From: Stentor roeselii
Lineage: Eukaryota > Ciliophora > Heterotrichea > Heterotrichida > Stentoridae
Length of the DNA stretch: 64,000 bases
Assembly: GCA_006503475.1 (NCBI GenBank)
Contig: RSEH01000092.1
Coordinates: forward strand, 94,598 to 158,597
Direction: 5' to 3'
Below the pieces are notes generated by a model, which was given only the letters and a program-made list of their open reading frames with translations, did not search any database and had not been told where the DNA came from. The translations under genes were made by a program, and so were the position numbers. Below are positions 27,880 through 37,836 of the stretch, one piece after another; positions within the stretch are counted from its first letter, which is position 1, and each line of letters opens with the position of its first letter.

Positions 27880-30336
27880 TTAATGGTCTTCGGGGTTCGG
27901 GTCTGATGTTATGTACTCTGATGCACCCCATAACTCGGATTTTAAGTCTGGATCTAATTCTGAGGTGAACTTTTTTGCTTCGTTTAAACGGCTGAATGCT
28001 TTTCTGCTTTTAGCTGAGTCTTTGCGTGATGGTGGATCGGGTTGATCTGCCTTGTTGCCGAAGACCTTGTCGAATAATTCTGGGCCTATGGGTCTTGAAG
28101 GAGGATCATCAGTACTCCCCACCATCCAACCGTCCAAATTTCCATGAAATTCCCTACTCTCCCTCGCAGCCTCATCATCTCTCTCCAAACGTTCCTGGCC
28201 AATATACTTTTTCTTAAACTCCCTATAAAATTCATCATCAATTTTTTGCTTAGAAGTATCATTAAACCCCAAATAAGTTCCTTGTCCACTCAAAGATTCA
28301 TCCCCTTCATCAATCTGATCAAGTATCCTTTTATTATTCAAATCAGAGTACTTCTCAAATCCCATCATTTTATGTTCACTAAAGTTTTCCCCTTCATTCA
28401 TTTCCCATTTTTTCCTCAGTTTCTGGACAGGTGGATTGAAATCATTTCCAGAACTTTCACTATTTCCAAGATTATTCCATTTAGAGTTCGAAGGATCAAT
28501 AAAAGTGCTATTTCCAGCTAAGGACTTTTCAAATAAATCATTTTTTTGAATTCTTGGGTCTGAATTAAAATTTTGATTATAAGGGTCAAATCGTTTTTCC
28601 TCATCCATGAGAAGTTTTCTGTTGACTTGCTCATAAGCGGCCTGGGCGTAGTCGTTCGAATGTTTCGGGTTCGGACTTCGCAGCGGGTCGTGAAGAAGGT
28701 CTTTTCGACTGTCAAGGGAATTCATGCTCTTCACCGGGTAGACTGGCGGACGGTCGAAGGCCGGCCTTGGGTCGTTATTCAGAAGCTCGTTGCTTTGGTT
28801 TCTCATCATTTGAAGCATTTGTTCTAGGTTTTTTTCTTTTTCTTTTAACATCATTTCTCGCATTTCCATGCATTGCTCGCGTGCTTGGTCTCTTTCTTTT
28901 TTTACATCTTGCATTTCTTTCATTATTTTTTCGAAGAGATGGTTGCTTGGGATTAGCTCTGGAGCGGGTTTCATGAATTCTTGGAATTTTGCTGCTTTTT
29001 CTTGCTCGAAAGGTGTTAATATTTCATTTGCAGGTCGAAACTTGGAAAATTGACTTGGCAGGTCCTGCTGGCTGGTTTTTTTCGATTCGAAATTATTTTC
29101 AGGGTGTTCTTCAAAAACATCTTTTTTAGGTTCAGGAATTTCTGTTTTCTTTTCAAATTTATTAAATCCCTGATTAGGTAAATTTTTCTGTAAGTCTTCA
29201 AAAGGGTCTTTCACCTTTTCAAAATTTTCTCGACCCCTTGCAGGTTCCCTGACATGTTTATTTAAATCTTTTTTCGCATCAAAAATGCCGACTTCAACAA
29301 TTTCATCTTCAATTTTCTTTCTTTTCTTCTCCTCCTCCTTCCTTTTCCTCTGGTCCTCAATCTGTCTTTCAAGTTCCAGACGATACAATGTTTTTTTATC
29401 AATTTCAGGTTTATTCCCTTCATTTTTCAAAGGTTCCTCATAATTTCTATTCCAAGATTCCCGATTTCTATTCTCATCATTTTCCCTTCTTTTAAAGCTA
29501 GGATTTTCCCTGAAGTTTTCATTATTTTTACTTCTTATCTGTTCTTCAAGTTCCTTTGCATACTTCTTCTTCTTATCCGCCACATTTTCAAGTCCCTGTT
29601 CGAAGTTAAACAATTGATCATTTCTTTCTCTATCATTAGAAGGGTTGAATTTTTTCTGTTGTATTTGCGCTTCCAGTTCTTTAGCATATTTGATTTTTTT
29701 TTCTCTTTCACTCATCCTGGCGTGACTTTCCTGCCCAAAAATATCTGAATTTGGACGATCCGCGCTTGAAAATCTGGCTCTTCCCTCGTTTTCTGGGTTT
29801 TCACGTCTTGCGGCTCGGATTTGGTTTTTTTCTTCGATTTGTTTTTTTAGTTCCTCGGCGTAAAGACGCTTTTTTTCCATTTCAAGACGCTTTCCTGAAA
29901 TCGGCCTTTGTTTTTCAGAAGGGTCTGATTGGATCACTCCACGGGGAGCGTAGGCGGATGGGTGAGGGGAGAAGGATTCGTTTAGGTTGCTTAGAGGCTG
30001 GTATGGGAGTCGAGATTCTGATGGAAGGAAATAGTTTTCTTGGTTTGTGAAATCGCGATTTGATGGGTTTTGTGGATAAGGGTGGTCGAATGAAGAGGTT
30101 CCTGCAGAGTTGAACGGGTAATCGAATGATGGGGAGTATCCGTTTTGGTTTGATAGTTTTTGATTTTTCTTGTATTCCCAGAGTTGATCACGCTTTAAGG
30201 GAACTGAGTTTTGGATTTCGGGTTGATGTTTATCTAGCGTGATGTGCTGATTTCTTTGAAGTCTTTCTCTGCTGTTCACTCTTGCCTGATAAAACTGATA
30301 CTGTTCAGAATTTTCAAACAAATACTCTTTATTCAT
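27880..30336 (-). CDS. CSPP1-like coiled-coil/disordered protein
   Basis: An 818-aa protein, mostly charged, disordered or coiled-coil. Four copies of a K-K-x-x-Y-A/R-x-E-L-x-x-Q-I motif occur at about 155-170, 213-228, 255-270 and 314-330. The same spaced motif is characteristic of CSPP1, a protein of centrosomes, ciliary axonemes and microtubule ends. Further coiled coil lies at about 330-350 and 465-520. Inference: a microtubule- or cilium-associated scaffold. The remaining sequence (Asn/Pro/Asp-rich) gives no further clue. The orthology call rests on the repeated motif only. Confidence 0.65.
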   Translation of the reverse strand: MNKEYLFENSEQYQFYQARVNSRERLQRNQHITLDKHQPEIQNSVPLKRDQLWEYKKNQKLSNQNGYSPSFDYPFNSAGTSSFDHPYPQNPSNRDFTNQENYFLPSESRLPYQPLSNLNESFSPHPSAYAPRGVIQSDPSEKQRPISGKRLEMEKKRLYAEELKKQIEEKNQIRAARRENPENEGRARFSSADRPNSDIFGQESHARMSEREKKIKYAKELEAQIQQKKFNPSNDRERNDQLFNFEQGLENVADKKKKYAKELEEQIRSKNNENFRENPSFKRRENDENRNRESWNRNYEEPLKNEGNKPEIDKKTLYRLELERQIEDQRKRKEEEKKRKKIEDEIVEVGIFDAKKDLNKHVREPARGRENFEKVKDPFEDLQKNLPNQGFNKFEKKTEIPEPKKDVFEEHPENNFESKKTSQQDLPSQFSKFRPANEILTPFEQEKAAKFQEFMKPAPELIPSNHLFEKIMKEMQDVKKERDQAREQCMEMREMMLKEKEKNLEQMLQMMRNQSNELLNNDPRPAFDRPPVYPVKSMNSLDSRKDLLHDPLRSPNPKHSNDYAQAAYEQVNRKLLMDEEKRFDPYNQNFNSDPRIQKNDLFEKSLAGNSTFIDPSNSKWNNLGNSESSGNDFNPPVQKLRKKWEMNEGENFSEHKMMGFEKYSDLNNKRILDQIDEGDESLSGQGTYLGFNDTSKQKIDDEFYREFKKKYIGQERLERDDEAARESREFHGNLDGWMVGSTDDPPSRPIGPELFDKVFGNKADQPDPPSRKDSAKSRKAFSRLNEAKKFTSELDPDLKSELWGASEYITSDPNPEDH

Positions 30337-30356
30337 TTCTTATATTCAATAAAAAA

Positions 30357-30782
30357 TTAATTGTTAGCTAGAATCGACAAAAACTCTTCCACTTCATTCT
30401 TGTCACTATTCGGGTCAGCAAGTTTAGAAACCTGTTCAAAGTTCTGAAACTTCGGAGGACTAGCGAAAAACCTGAACTCATAAAGAATCTGTTCCGGAAA
30501 CTCAGTCCTTTTTTTCTTAAACATATCAGCCCTGCTGACTTCCCTAGCCTGCAAGTTTCCCCTAAAAATTTCATTCCTTTCACAATCATGTTGTCGATAG
30601 TCTTTAAAGCCATCTTCCCTCTGATGAGTCCTGAAGCCCCTCTGATCAAAGTTCCTTCTAAACCCATCTCTTTGATTCCCAGGTCTAGGAGATCGACTTC
30701 TATGAGCTTGTGAGTAAAACTGTCCCTGGTTAAATCCTCTTCCTTCGAACTCCCAATTATCTGGTCTTGGGTCACGATTCAT
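30357..30782 (-). CDS. Small RG/RD-rich protein, possibly RNA-binding
   Basis: A 141-aa protein. Residues 1-75 are rich in R, G, D, Q and S (RSRSPRPGNQRDGFRR, RGFRTHQRE), typical of RNA-binding disordered regions. Residues 85-141 form a folded-looking segment (EFPEQILYEFRFFASPPKF) ending with a helix. No domain was recognised. Its start codon lies only 16 nt from the start codon of the divergent TTC27 homologue. A second minus frame overlaps it, but the RG composition and compact start make this frame the better one. Confidence 0.65.
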   Translation of the reverse strand: MNRDPRPDNWEFEGRGFNQGQFYSQAHRSRSPRPGNQRDGFRRNFDQRGFRTHQREDGFKDYRQHDCERNEIFRGNLQAREVSRADMFKKKRTEFPEQILYEFRFFASPPKFQNFEQVSKLADPNSDKNEVEEFLSILANN

Positions 30783-30798
30783 TTATGGGGGCTTAAAA
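30783..30798. promoter_or_regulatory. 16-nt divergent intergenic spacer
   Basis: TTATGGGGGCTTAAAA is the whole spacer between the ATG codons of the RG-rich gene (minus) and the TTC27 homologue (plus). Both transcription starts must lie here or inside the opposite coding region. Confidence 0.7.
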
Positions 30799-32850
30799 AT
30801 GATCAGTCCTGAAGACTTCAAAGACGCTGAAGACTTTTTCAGATCTGATCAGAAAGAAAAGTTCTTGAATGGAGAAATTTCAGAACTCACTGACCTTCAA
30901 GTTTTTCATCACGCGAAAAGCGCTCTCATTGTTTTCATGCAAGAAAATATCTCAGGACCGCCCCTGGGCCTTTCAAGGTGGACTGGCGAAGGCCTTGAAC
31001 TTGAAGGTGAGGACTGCGTGTCTTGGCTGTTGGGAGGAGAGTTTTTACTTGCTTGCTCCAGGGTTTTCTTGAATGGCTTTGAAAGGATCGAGCATTTGAC
31101 TGGAAGTTACTTGTGGCGAGGACGGTATTGTTTTATTCATCAACAGGCTTTGAATCATCCAGTGGAAAGTTTGTATTTGATTATTTTAGAAAGTTACCCG
31201 AAAGCTGAAGAGTCTGCATTGGTTCATGTTGAGTTTAGCAGGTGTTTGATTTACTACTCGAAATACGAGTCATGTGAAAGAGAACTGGCCTTTGCAGAGT
31301 CGTGCACAGGGATCAAATACGGACTTACAGGGAAAATGGGAGTAAGGACCAAGTTCCAAAAGCAAAAAACACCTCAACTGGTCCTTTCAGTCATCAGTCA
31401 AGAAAAAGAAGAGACTGAACCAGTTAAAGTTCCTTCTTCAGTCACTCTTGATGAAGACTGCCCACTTCATGAAAATCCTCAAATTGAAGAAGAGGAAAAA
31501 GAAGCTCTTTCCTTAGAAGACTCAATTCTTCTACTTGCTTGGGTTAACTTTTACTTCAAATCTCGACCACCTGAAGACTTAAACACAGAAATCATCGGGT
31601 CGTACATTGAAAAAATCTTAAGCAAATCTTTAGACTGGCTTGTTTTTTCAACTGGTCTTCTCTACCGCTCGAAAAATCAGTTCTCCAGTTTCAAGTTCCG
31701 AGAAAGAAGCGTGATTCAATTAAATACTTTAGTCGAGCAGTACTCAGACCCAGAGCCTTTATTTCGGTTAAAGTACGTTTTTTCCCTTGGCTACCCTCTT
31801 CGACACTGGTTAAAAGTCGAACTTGCTGAAATGTTCTTAAAACTCGGAGCAGTCCACAGCGCTTTCCAAGAGTTCGAAACAGTGAAAATGTGGGAAGAAG
31901 CAGTTGAATGCCTTATCATGGGAAGTATGCCCAACAAGGCAATAGACCTCGCCCGGTCACAGCTTGAAATAAAAAAAACTCCTCGAATGCTTTGCGCCTT
32001 GGCAGACGCGACTGGTGATCTTTCACTTTACGAAGAAGCCTGGGAAGTTTCACGTCAAAAGTGCAGCAGAGCACAACGGTCTTTAGGTCGTTTGAAGTTC
32101 GAGAAAGGGTTGAACAACGAGTCAATTGAGCACTTTAAAAAAGCCTTAGAAATCAACCCTCTTTACCCGACCACTTGGTTCACCCTTGGCTGTGTTTACA
32201 TGAAAACTCAGGAGTTCCAGTCAGCTGCTTCAGCATTTCAAAGGCTCATCTGCATTGATAATAACTTGGCAGAGGCTTGGAATAACCTCGCTGCATGTCA
32301 CAGTCGCCTTGGAAACGCTTTAGAAGCTTATAATGCACTGGTTCAAGGAATTAAACATGATAGGCAAAACTGGAAAATGACTGAAAATCTGCTGATTTTA
32401 AGTCTTCAAGTACAGAAGTTCTTCACTGCAGTTGAATGTATTCAACATCTTCTTCTCCAGGGACAGACTCGCCTTTTTGATAAGGACTTGTTCAGGGCGC
32501 TTAATGTCTTGAGTAGTGGAAAAGAACAGAAAATGCTTGAGGTTTATCAAGATGTTGTCAATAAAATCACTGTTGAATGCGGAGTTTGGAAGTTTTATGC
32601 GGATTTCGTTGAGAAGAACTTTTATGAACCTTTAAAAGTCCTGGAAATAAGGACTAAGGCCTGTCGAAGTGCAATGACAAGAGAAAATAACCAAAAAAAC
32701 GCTTATGAATTAGAAGAAATCGCACAAGACCTAAATCGCGCTTATCAAGCAATTGAAGACCCGAAGGTCAGATATGAAGGAAAACTTTATTTAGCCTCTG
32801 TGTGTAAGAAAATCAAGGAAACGCTTGGAAGAGACGCGATTTTAGAATAG
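30799..32850 (+). CDS. TTC27: TTC27/Emw1-family TPR protein
   Basis: A 683-aa protein (human TTC27 is about 840). The central and C-terminal part matches the family: KLGAVHSAFQEFETVKMWEEAVEC, RAQRSLGRLKFEKG, EINPLYPTTWFTLGC, FQRLICIDNNLAEAWNNLAA, then LLLQGQTRLFDKDLF. TPR units lie at about 430-535. The yeast homologue Emw1 is essential and linked to cell wall integrity; the animal protein is poorly understood. The N-terminal 200 residues are helical and less conserved. The Cys-rich receptor gene begins 16 nt after the stop. Confidence 0.85.
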   Translation: MISPEDFKDAEDFFRSDQKEKFLNGEISELTDLQVFHHAKSALIVFMQENISGPPLGLSRWTGEGLELEGEDCVSWLLGGEFLLACSRVFLNGFERIEHLTGSYLWRGRYCFIHQQALNHPVESLYLIILESYPKAEESALVHVEFSRCLIYYSKYESCERELAFAESCTGIKYGLTGKMGVRTKFQKQKTPQLVLSVISQEKEETEPVKVPSSVTLDEDCPLHENPQIEEEEKEALSLEDSILLLAWVNFYFKSRPPEDLNTEIIGSYIEKILSKSLDWLVFSTGLLYRSKNQFSSFKFRERSVIQLNTLVEQYSDPEPLFRLKYVFSLGYPLRHWLKVELAEMFLKLGAVHSAFQEFETVKMWEEAVECLIMGSMPNKAIDLARSQLEIKKTPRMLCALADATGDLSLYEEAWEVSRQKCSRAQRSLGRLKFEKGLNNESIEHFKKALEINPLYPTTWFTLGCVYMKTQEFQSAASAFQRLICIDNNLAEAWNNLAACHSRLGNALEAYNALVQGIKHDRQNWKMTENLLILSLQVQKFFTAVECIQHLLLQGQTRLFDKDLFRALNVLSSGKEQKMLEVYQDVVNKITVECGVWKFYADFVEKNFYEPLKVLEIRTKACRSAMTRENNQKNAYELEEIAQDLNRAYQAIEDPKVRYEGKLYLASVCKKIKETLGRDAILE

Positions 32851-32866
32851 CTATTAAAAGGTGATA

Positions 32867-35800
32867 ATGATTTTTTTATTAGCACATCTTTTAATCACCC
32901 TCGCTTGTGACCTGTGTGAAATTTGTGAAACCAGCGTTGGCTGCTCATCATGTTTGCCGAACTCCAGCATGCGCGATGATAGAAAAATTGACTGTAGCTG
33001 TGACACGATGTACTACCGAGAATCTAGCACTTCTTGTGTGAAATGCCCTGAACTTTGCTATAATTGCATGAACTCCACTTATTGCACTGAATGTCATCGA
33101 TCATCAGTTCTTATAAACAACTCTTGTGTCTGCCCAGACGGGTTTTACTTTGACACTTCTTCAAATTATTGCCTTAGTTGTATCAGCAACTGCAAAACTT
33201 GCTCAAATGGCTCTTCTTGTCTTTCATGTAAGGAAAACATGGTCTTGAAAAACGATCTCTGTGAATGTGAGACTCGCTTTTTTTTGAATTCTACTTCTTG
33301 TAAATGTGAAAAATGTGGACCTGATTGTTATACTTGTGAAAGTTTTGATTATTGCTTGACTTGTGGAGAGTTTTCTGATCTTGCTAATGGAAAGTGTCAG
33401 TGCAGAGATGGGTATTTTCTTAAAAATAATGATTTCTGTGAAAAATGTCCTGAAACTTGTAAAACTTGCAGTTCTGAATTGATTTGTAATGAATGTGCTT
33501 TTAGTAACTCGTATCCTGATGTTACTTCAGAGAAAGCCCGATGTTTGTGTGTTGAAGGGTTTTTTTTATGTGATAATACTTGTGTTCAGTGTCATGAAAC
33601 TTGTAATAAATGCTCTGAAACTGTTTGTAGTGGTTGTAAAGATTTGCATGCCACGCCTGATTTTAGTAAGGCTGATGGAAGTTGTAGATGTTTGGATGGG
33701 TACTATTTGGGAAGTGCGGGATGTGATCAGTGTCATGCTTCTTGTAGGACTTGTAATGAGACTAACTGTTTTTCGTGTGTTTCACCCAAAGCTGAGGTTT
33801 CTGGGAAAATTTGTGAATGTTCTTCTGGGTATTATAATCATTCTCAAACTGAATGTTTATCTTGTGATATCAGCTGCGCCAAATGTAACAGAAGTGCTTG
33901 CCTTGCTTGTTTTAATGATATGGCGGAAATAAGTAAAAAACAGTGCAGATGTCCTTTAGGGACATTTACCAACAACTTCCACAGATCCTGTTTTCCATGC
34001 GAGTCAAACTGTTCAAATTGCCTAAGTCTCAAAAACTGTTTAACATGTAAAGATTCTAATTCAGAGCCAGTAAAGGGAGTCTGCACATGCAAGTCAGGTT
34101 ATTACCTAGTCTCAGGAACCTGCATAAAATGCGACATCTCATGCAACACCTGCGATGCAAACTCGAACTGTTTATCCTGCAAAGATGCCAATTCTTACAT
34201 CTCCAAAAGTAAGACCTGCGAATGCAATCCTGGTTATTTCAAGTCAGACATTTGCAGGTCATGTCATTCGTCTTGTCTCTCCTGCAGTAGTTCTGAATGT
34301 TTCGAGTGCAGTTTCAACAACTCCAAAAAAATCTTAAATAGATGTGAATGTCTCGATGGTTACTTTTTAGAAAACAACTCATGTCATCCATGTGACGAAA
34401 AATGTGAAACATGCAACTTAAGTACTTGCATCACTTGCATTGATTTCGCTGAATTGAAAAATGGAAAATGTGAGTGTCTTGATAATCGAGAAATTTTTAA
34501 TGGCACTTGTCGGTGCGCTGATGGATTTGTTGGAAGTGAGGATTGTTTGAAATGTTGGAGGTTTTTAGGTGAGGAAGATGTTGAGGTTTATTTTGATGAA
34601 GGAAGGTTTTCGTTTGAAATTTATTTTTTAGTTGAAATTTTAGAGGTGGGGAGCTTTGGTTGTAAAGATATTTTTTTAGGAGATTCTCTTATGTTTCTTG
34701 CACCTAACTCGACTTGTTATTGGAGCTTAGAAGATGAGGGGATTATTGTTTTGATTGATCCCTGGACTAACTTCACTGGGCAGTTCTTGGAACTTAATCC
34801 ATTTCGCTTTTTAGGTACTGAAAATCTCTGCTTGACAAGTCCAAAAAAACTTTTGATTCCTATTCTTTCATATTGTCAAGAAAATATCACTGTAATGAAT
34901 ACCAAGCTCGGGCTAACCATAGTCGGTCCAGAAAGCGTTTCAAGTTCTTGCAAAACGAACGTTTCATATTCAGCAGTCACAAACTCTGGCTCTAAAAACG
35001 CAAAGTCAATATCTTGGAGCACTTCTCCAGTAGTTCCAAAAATCGAAGTAGGTCAAATGGTAACTTTTGACATCAGCTCTATTAAAGAGAAAAAACTCGT
35101 AATCACTGCCATTCAAATTAACAAGTTCGGGGAAAATTCAACTAGTCAGGTCGTTCTTGATGTTGTTGAAGAGAGGGTCTTGGAAGTTGTTGTTAAAAAT
35201 GGTAGGTATTTTACCACTAAAAGATCTGAAGAACTAATAGTTGTTGCTATGATTTTAAATGATTGTGGAACTGAGGGGGATGAAACTTGGAACTGGACTC
35301 TTGTTTCAAGTACTGGAAAAGATGAAGGGATTGAAAATTTATCGAATTTTTGGAATGAAAATACTTTGGTTTTACCTTCTTTTACTTTGAAATATCAGAT
35401 TAATTATACTTTTTCAGTTAGGGTTGAAAAAGATGAGGTCGTTGGTGAGACGCTTTTTTATTTATATGTTGAGCCTCAAGATCTTGTTATTAAGATAAAT
35501 CGAGGGAGTGGATCAATATCAAGATATGTAGACACAATTCTTAACGCTAGTGATTCTTTTGACCCTGATGGCGAAAATCTTTCATATAGTTGGACATTTA
35601 CTAATTACCAAGATTCAGAAAACAACTCCAAAAATTTCTACATAATCAAAAGTCAGTATATAAAAAACATTTCTTCCATTGAAGTAAACCTCGAAATATC
35701 AACAAAAAGCAAACGGAAGTCAATTCAACTGCTTTTGTACCCTTCAAACCTAAACATAAGCCTTGAATACGAGATTACAAGTCAAAGATTAAACCTTCCT

Positions 35801-37786
35801 CAAACGTTTTTTGTGTTATTAAATTCTAATTTTGATTCAAAACTATTCTGGAAAGACTCATCCAATAAGATCCTGTCGAAAACAACTTTACTAACAATAA
35901 AATCACTTAATCAAGAAGAAACATTTAAATTTACAATATCTCAAAACTCTTCAGAATTTTTTGGATATATAAAAGTCACTCCAAATCAACCCGCAGTATG
36001 TTCAGAGCTAGTCCTATCTCGTCAAACTCTAAAATCATTTGAAGAGCCATTAGAAACAACAGCAAATAACTGTTACGACCAGGACGAGTCAGACTACCCT
36101 CTGACCTACAGTTTCAGTACCTCGAATTCAGGCAACTACACAAAAATTCTCTCAAATTCTCTTCTTTCACATAACATCTTCTACCTTTTCCCAGGTAAAT
36201 ATCGACTACTTCTCACAGTTTGCGACAGTCTTCAAAGTTGTTCACAACTAAAAAGTTCTGAAATCTTTGTAGAAAAAAGTAACTTTTCAGACCCATCTCT
36301 TATTTTTGATAAACTGAAAAACAACCCAACCGAAGCAGTGGTCATTGCAGGAAAAGTAGGAAAACTTTCAGATGACCTGACCTCAGAAATGTGGAAAGAG
36401 CTGAAAAAAGGAAAACCCAGCGATCAACAAGAACTTGAAAGTCTTTTGTCAGCAATGCTAGTCCTTGCAAAAGACAAAAATTTTAACTTTAAAGAGTTTT
36501 TGAAATTGTTGAAGACTGCCAAACTTGACTTCAGTGAAAAAAGCATGGATTTGATTTTCGCTATTCAGGACCAACTTATCCAAAACGGGTTAAAAATCAA
36601 TGATGTTTTCAAGCTAAATAAATTTCTAGAGAAAGCGCTGAAGGGAGCGAAAAACACTTTAGAAGTCGGACAAAAGTATGAAAAAAAAATGAAAAACCTG
36701 AAAATCTTTAAAAGTTGTTATGTTGACGACCCACTTGGACCTGATTCGATTTCAAACCTGCCAGTTTCAGACTCAGGGAACATTTTAAACTTTCAGTTCA
36801 TCAGTTACTCGACCCCTTCAGACGCGTATTCTCTTTTATTCACAGTTTCAGGGAAAAAAGTGAAAAACTTTCAATCAAAACACGCAGAAGAAGAAGTTTT
36901 TTTCGAGGACCTGAAAATTCTTTTAACTGTCGAACTTTCCAACAAGTCCAGGCCAGTTTGCATTTACTCGAACGAGACGGGTGACTACAAAAGCGACGGT
37001 TGTTCAATATTTTCAAGTAATTCAACTCACACAACTCTAGAAATAACTCACACCTCTTTCTTTTACCTCGACTTTTTAGTTGATTCTGACACTTCTTCTT
37101 CCAGTTGTGAAAAAAATTACTCACCTTGTTACATTCTTAACTTCTTGGTCATCGGCTGCCCACTTCTCGCGATAATCTTCAAAGTAACACGAAAAACTGA
37201 AAAAGAACAAGAAGAGCAAGCAGGTTTAAATGAAGAAGTAAAAGAAATCTGCGACGTTCCTATTAAAATCCCAACAGATGAAAATTTTAACTTGAAAAAC
37301 ATGTCGATGATATATTTTCATCTTTACATCGGAGTTTACATAAACGGCAGGTTTTATTTAAGTTCTTTGAAGATTTTTGTGATTCTTTGTTCTTTAGTTT
37401 CAAACTTATTCTTTATAGGCCTGTTTCTAGTGAATATAGAAAATATAGACAACAACGACTCTAAATCTTTTTTGAGTTTTATTCATTATTCTTGCATATC
37501 TTTTGTATTGACCCTGCCAGTTCAGGCCTTTCTTCACTTTACATTTACCAGGCCAAGGACTTTTCACGGTTACATCTTGGCAGGAGGCTTCGCATGTGGC
37601 TTGGTGTTCGTATTAGTGACCTCAATCCACATCATCATGTACAACTACTCAATGTGTGAAGAATGGGCGAAGCTTTGGAGCATCTTGTTTTCACTGACTG
37701 TCCTCTACGAGTTCGCTTTCCACTCACTGGCCATGTTCTTCCTCTACGCAATTCGAGCGAGACTTTCCAAGTCTCGCTTTTTTTAA
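32867..37786 (+). CDS. Large Cys-rich (furin/EGF-like) receptor with REJ/PKD-like region and C-terminal transmembrane helices
   Basis: A 1639-aa type I membrane protein. The ATG at 32867 (MIFLLAHLLITLA) gives a clean signal peptide; an upstream in-frame GTG is not needed. Residues about 15-570 carry around twelve repeats of C-x2-C-x-x-C...C-x2-C type (furin/growth-factor-receptor style). A beta-rich region with a PKD/REJ signature (ILNASDSFDPDGENLSYSW, about 890-910) follows, then a helical region and a GAIN/GPS-like stretch before the first membrane helix (about 1420-1440). Four more helices lie at about 1495-1630, for five in all. This resembles the extracellular part of polycystin-1/REJ proteins without the PLAT domain and channel. 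Likely a ciliary or surface sensor. GPS is tentative. Confidence 0.78.
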   Translation: MIFLLAHLLITLACDLCEICETSVGCSSCLPNSSMRDDRKIDCSCDTMYYRESSTSCVKCPELCYNCMNSTYCTECHRSSVLINNSCVCPDGFYFDTSSNYCLSCISNCKTCSNGSSCLSCKENMVLKNDLCECETRFFLNSTSCKCEKCGPDCYTCESFDYCLTCGEFSDLANGKCQCRDGYFLKNNDFCEKCPETCKTCSSELICNECAFSNSYPDVTSEKARCLCVEGFFLCDNTCVQCHETCNKCSETVCSGCKDLHATPDFSKADGSCRCLDGYYLGSAGCDQCHASCRTCNETNCFSCVSPKAEVSGKICECSSGYYNHSQTECLSCDISCAKCNRSACLACFNDMAEISKKQCRCPLGTFTNNFHRSCFPCESNCSNCLSLKNCLTCKDSNSEPVKGVCTCKSGYYLVSGTCIKCDISCNTCDANSNCLSCKDANSYISKSKTCECNPGYFKSDICRSCHSSCLSCSSSECFECSFNNSKKILNRCECLDGYFLENNSCHPCDEKCETCNLSTCITCIDFAELKNGKCECLDNREIFNGTCRCADGFVGSEDCLKCWRFLGEEDVEVYFDEGRFSFEIYFLVEILEVGSFGCKDIFLGDSLMFLAPNSTCYWSLEDEGIIVLIDPWTNFTGQFLELNPFRFLGTENLCLTSPKKLLIPILSYCQENITVMNTKLGLTIVGPESVSSSCKTNVSYSAVTNSGSKNAKSISWSTSPVVPKIEVGQMVTFDISSIKEKKLVITAIQINKFGENSTSQVVLDVVEERVLEVVVKNGRYFTTKRSEELIVVAMILNDCGTEGDETWNWTLVSSTGKDEGIENLSNFWNENTLVLPSFTLKYQINYTFSVRVEKDEVVGETLFYLYVEPQDLVIKINRGSGSISRYVDTILNASDSFDPDGENLSYSWTFTNYQDSENNSKNFYIIKSQYIKNISSIEVNLEISTKSKRKSIQLLLYPSNLNISLEYEITSQRLNLPQTFFVLLNSNFDSKLFWKDSSNKILSKTTLLTIKSLNQEETFKFTISQNSSEFFGYIKVTPNQPAVCSELVLSRQTLKSFEEPLETTANNCYDQDESDYPLTYSFSTSNSGNYTKILSNSLLSHNIFYLFPGKYRLLLTVCDSLQSCSQLKSSEIFVEKSNFSDPSLIFDKLKNNPTEAVVIAGKVGKLSDDLTSEMWKELKKGKPSDQQELESLLSAMLVLAKDKNFNFKEFLKLLKTAKLDFSEKSMDLIFAIQDQLIQNGLKINDVFKLNKFLEKALKGAKNTLEVGQKYEKKMKNLKIFKSCYVDDPLGPDSISNLPVSDSGNILNFQFISYSTPSDAYSLLFTVSGKKVKNFQSKHAEEEVFFEDLKILLTVELSNKSRPVCIYSNETGDYKSDGCSIFSSNSTHTTLEITHTSFFYLDFLVDSDTSSSSCEKNYSPCYILNFLVIGCPLLAIIFKVTRKTEKEQEEQAGLNEEVKEICDVPIKIPTDENFNLKNMSMIYFHLYIGVYINGRFYLSSLKIFVILCSLVSNLFFIGLFLVNIENIDNNDSKSFLSFIHYSCISFVLTLPVQAFLHFTFTRPRTFHGYILAGGFACGLVFVLVTSIHIIMYNYSMCEEWAKLWSILFSLTVLYEFAFHSLAMFFLYAIRARLSKSRFF

Positions 37787-37836
37787 AGAGAAAGGCAGGA
37801 TTAAAACCTTATCCAAAAGTATAACTTTCAATAATT

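Noticed and set aside
32861-32866. GTG start of the Cys-rich receptor at 32861
   Set aside because: The ATG at 32867 is two codons downstream and gives a normal signal peptide.
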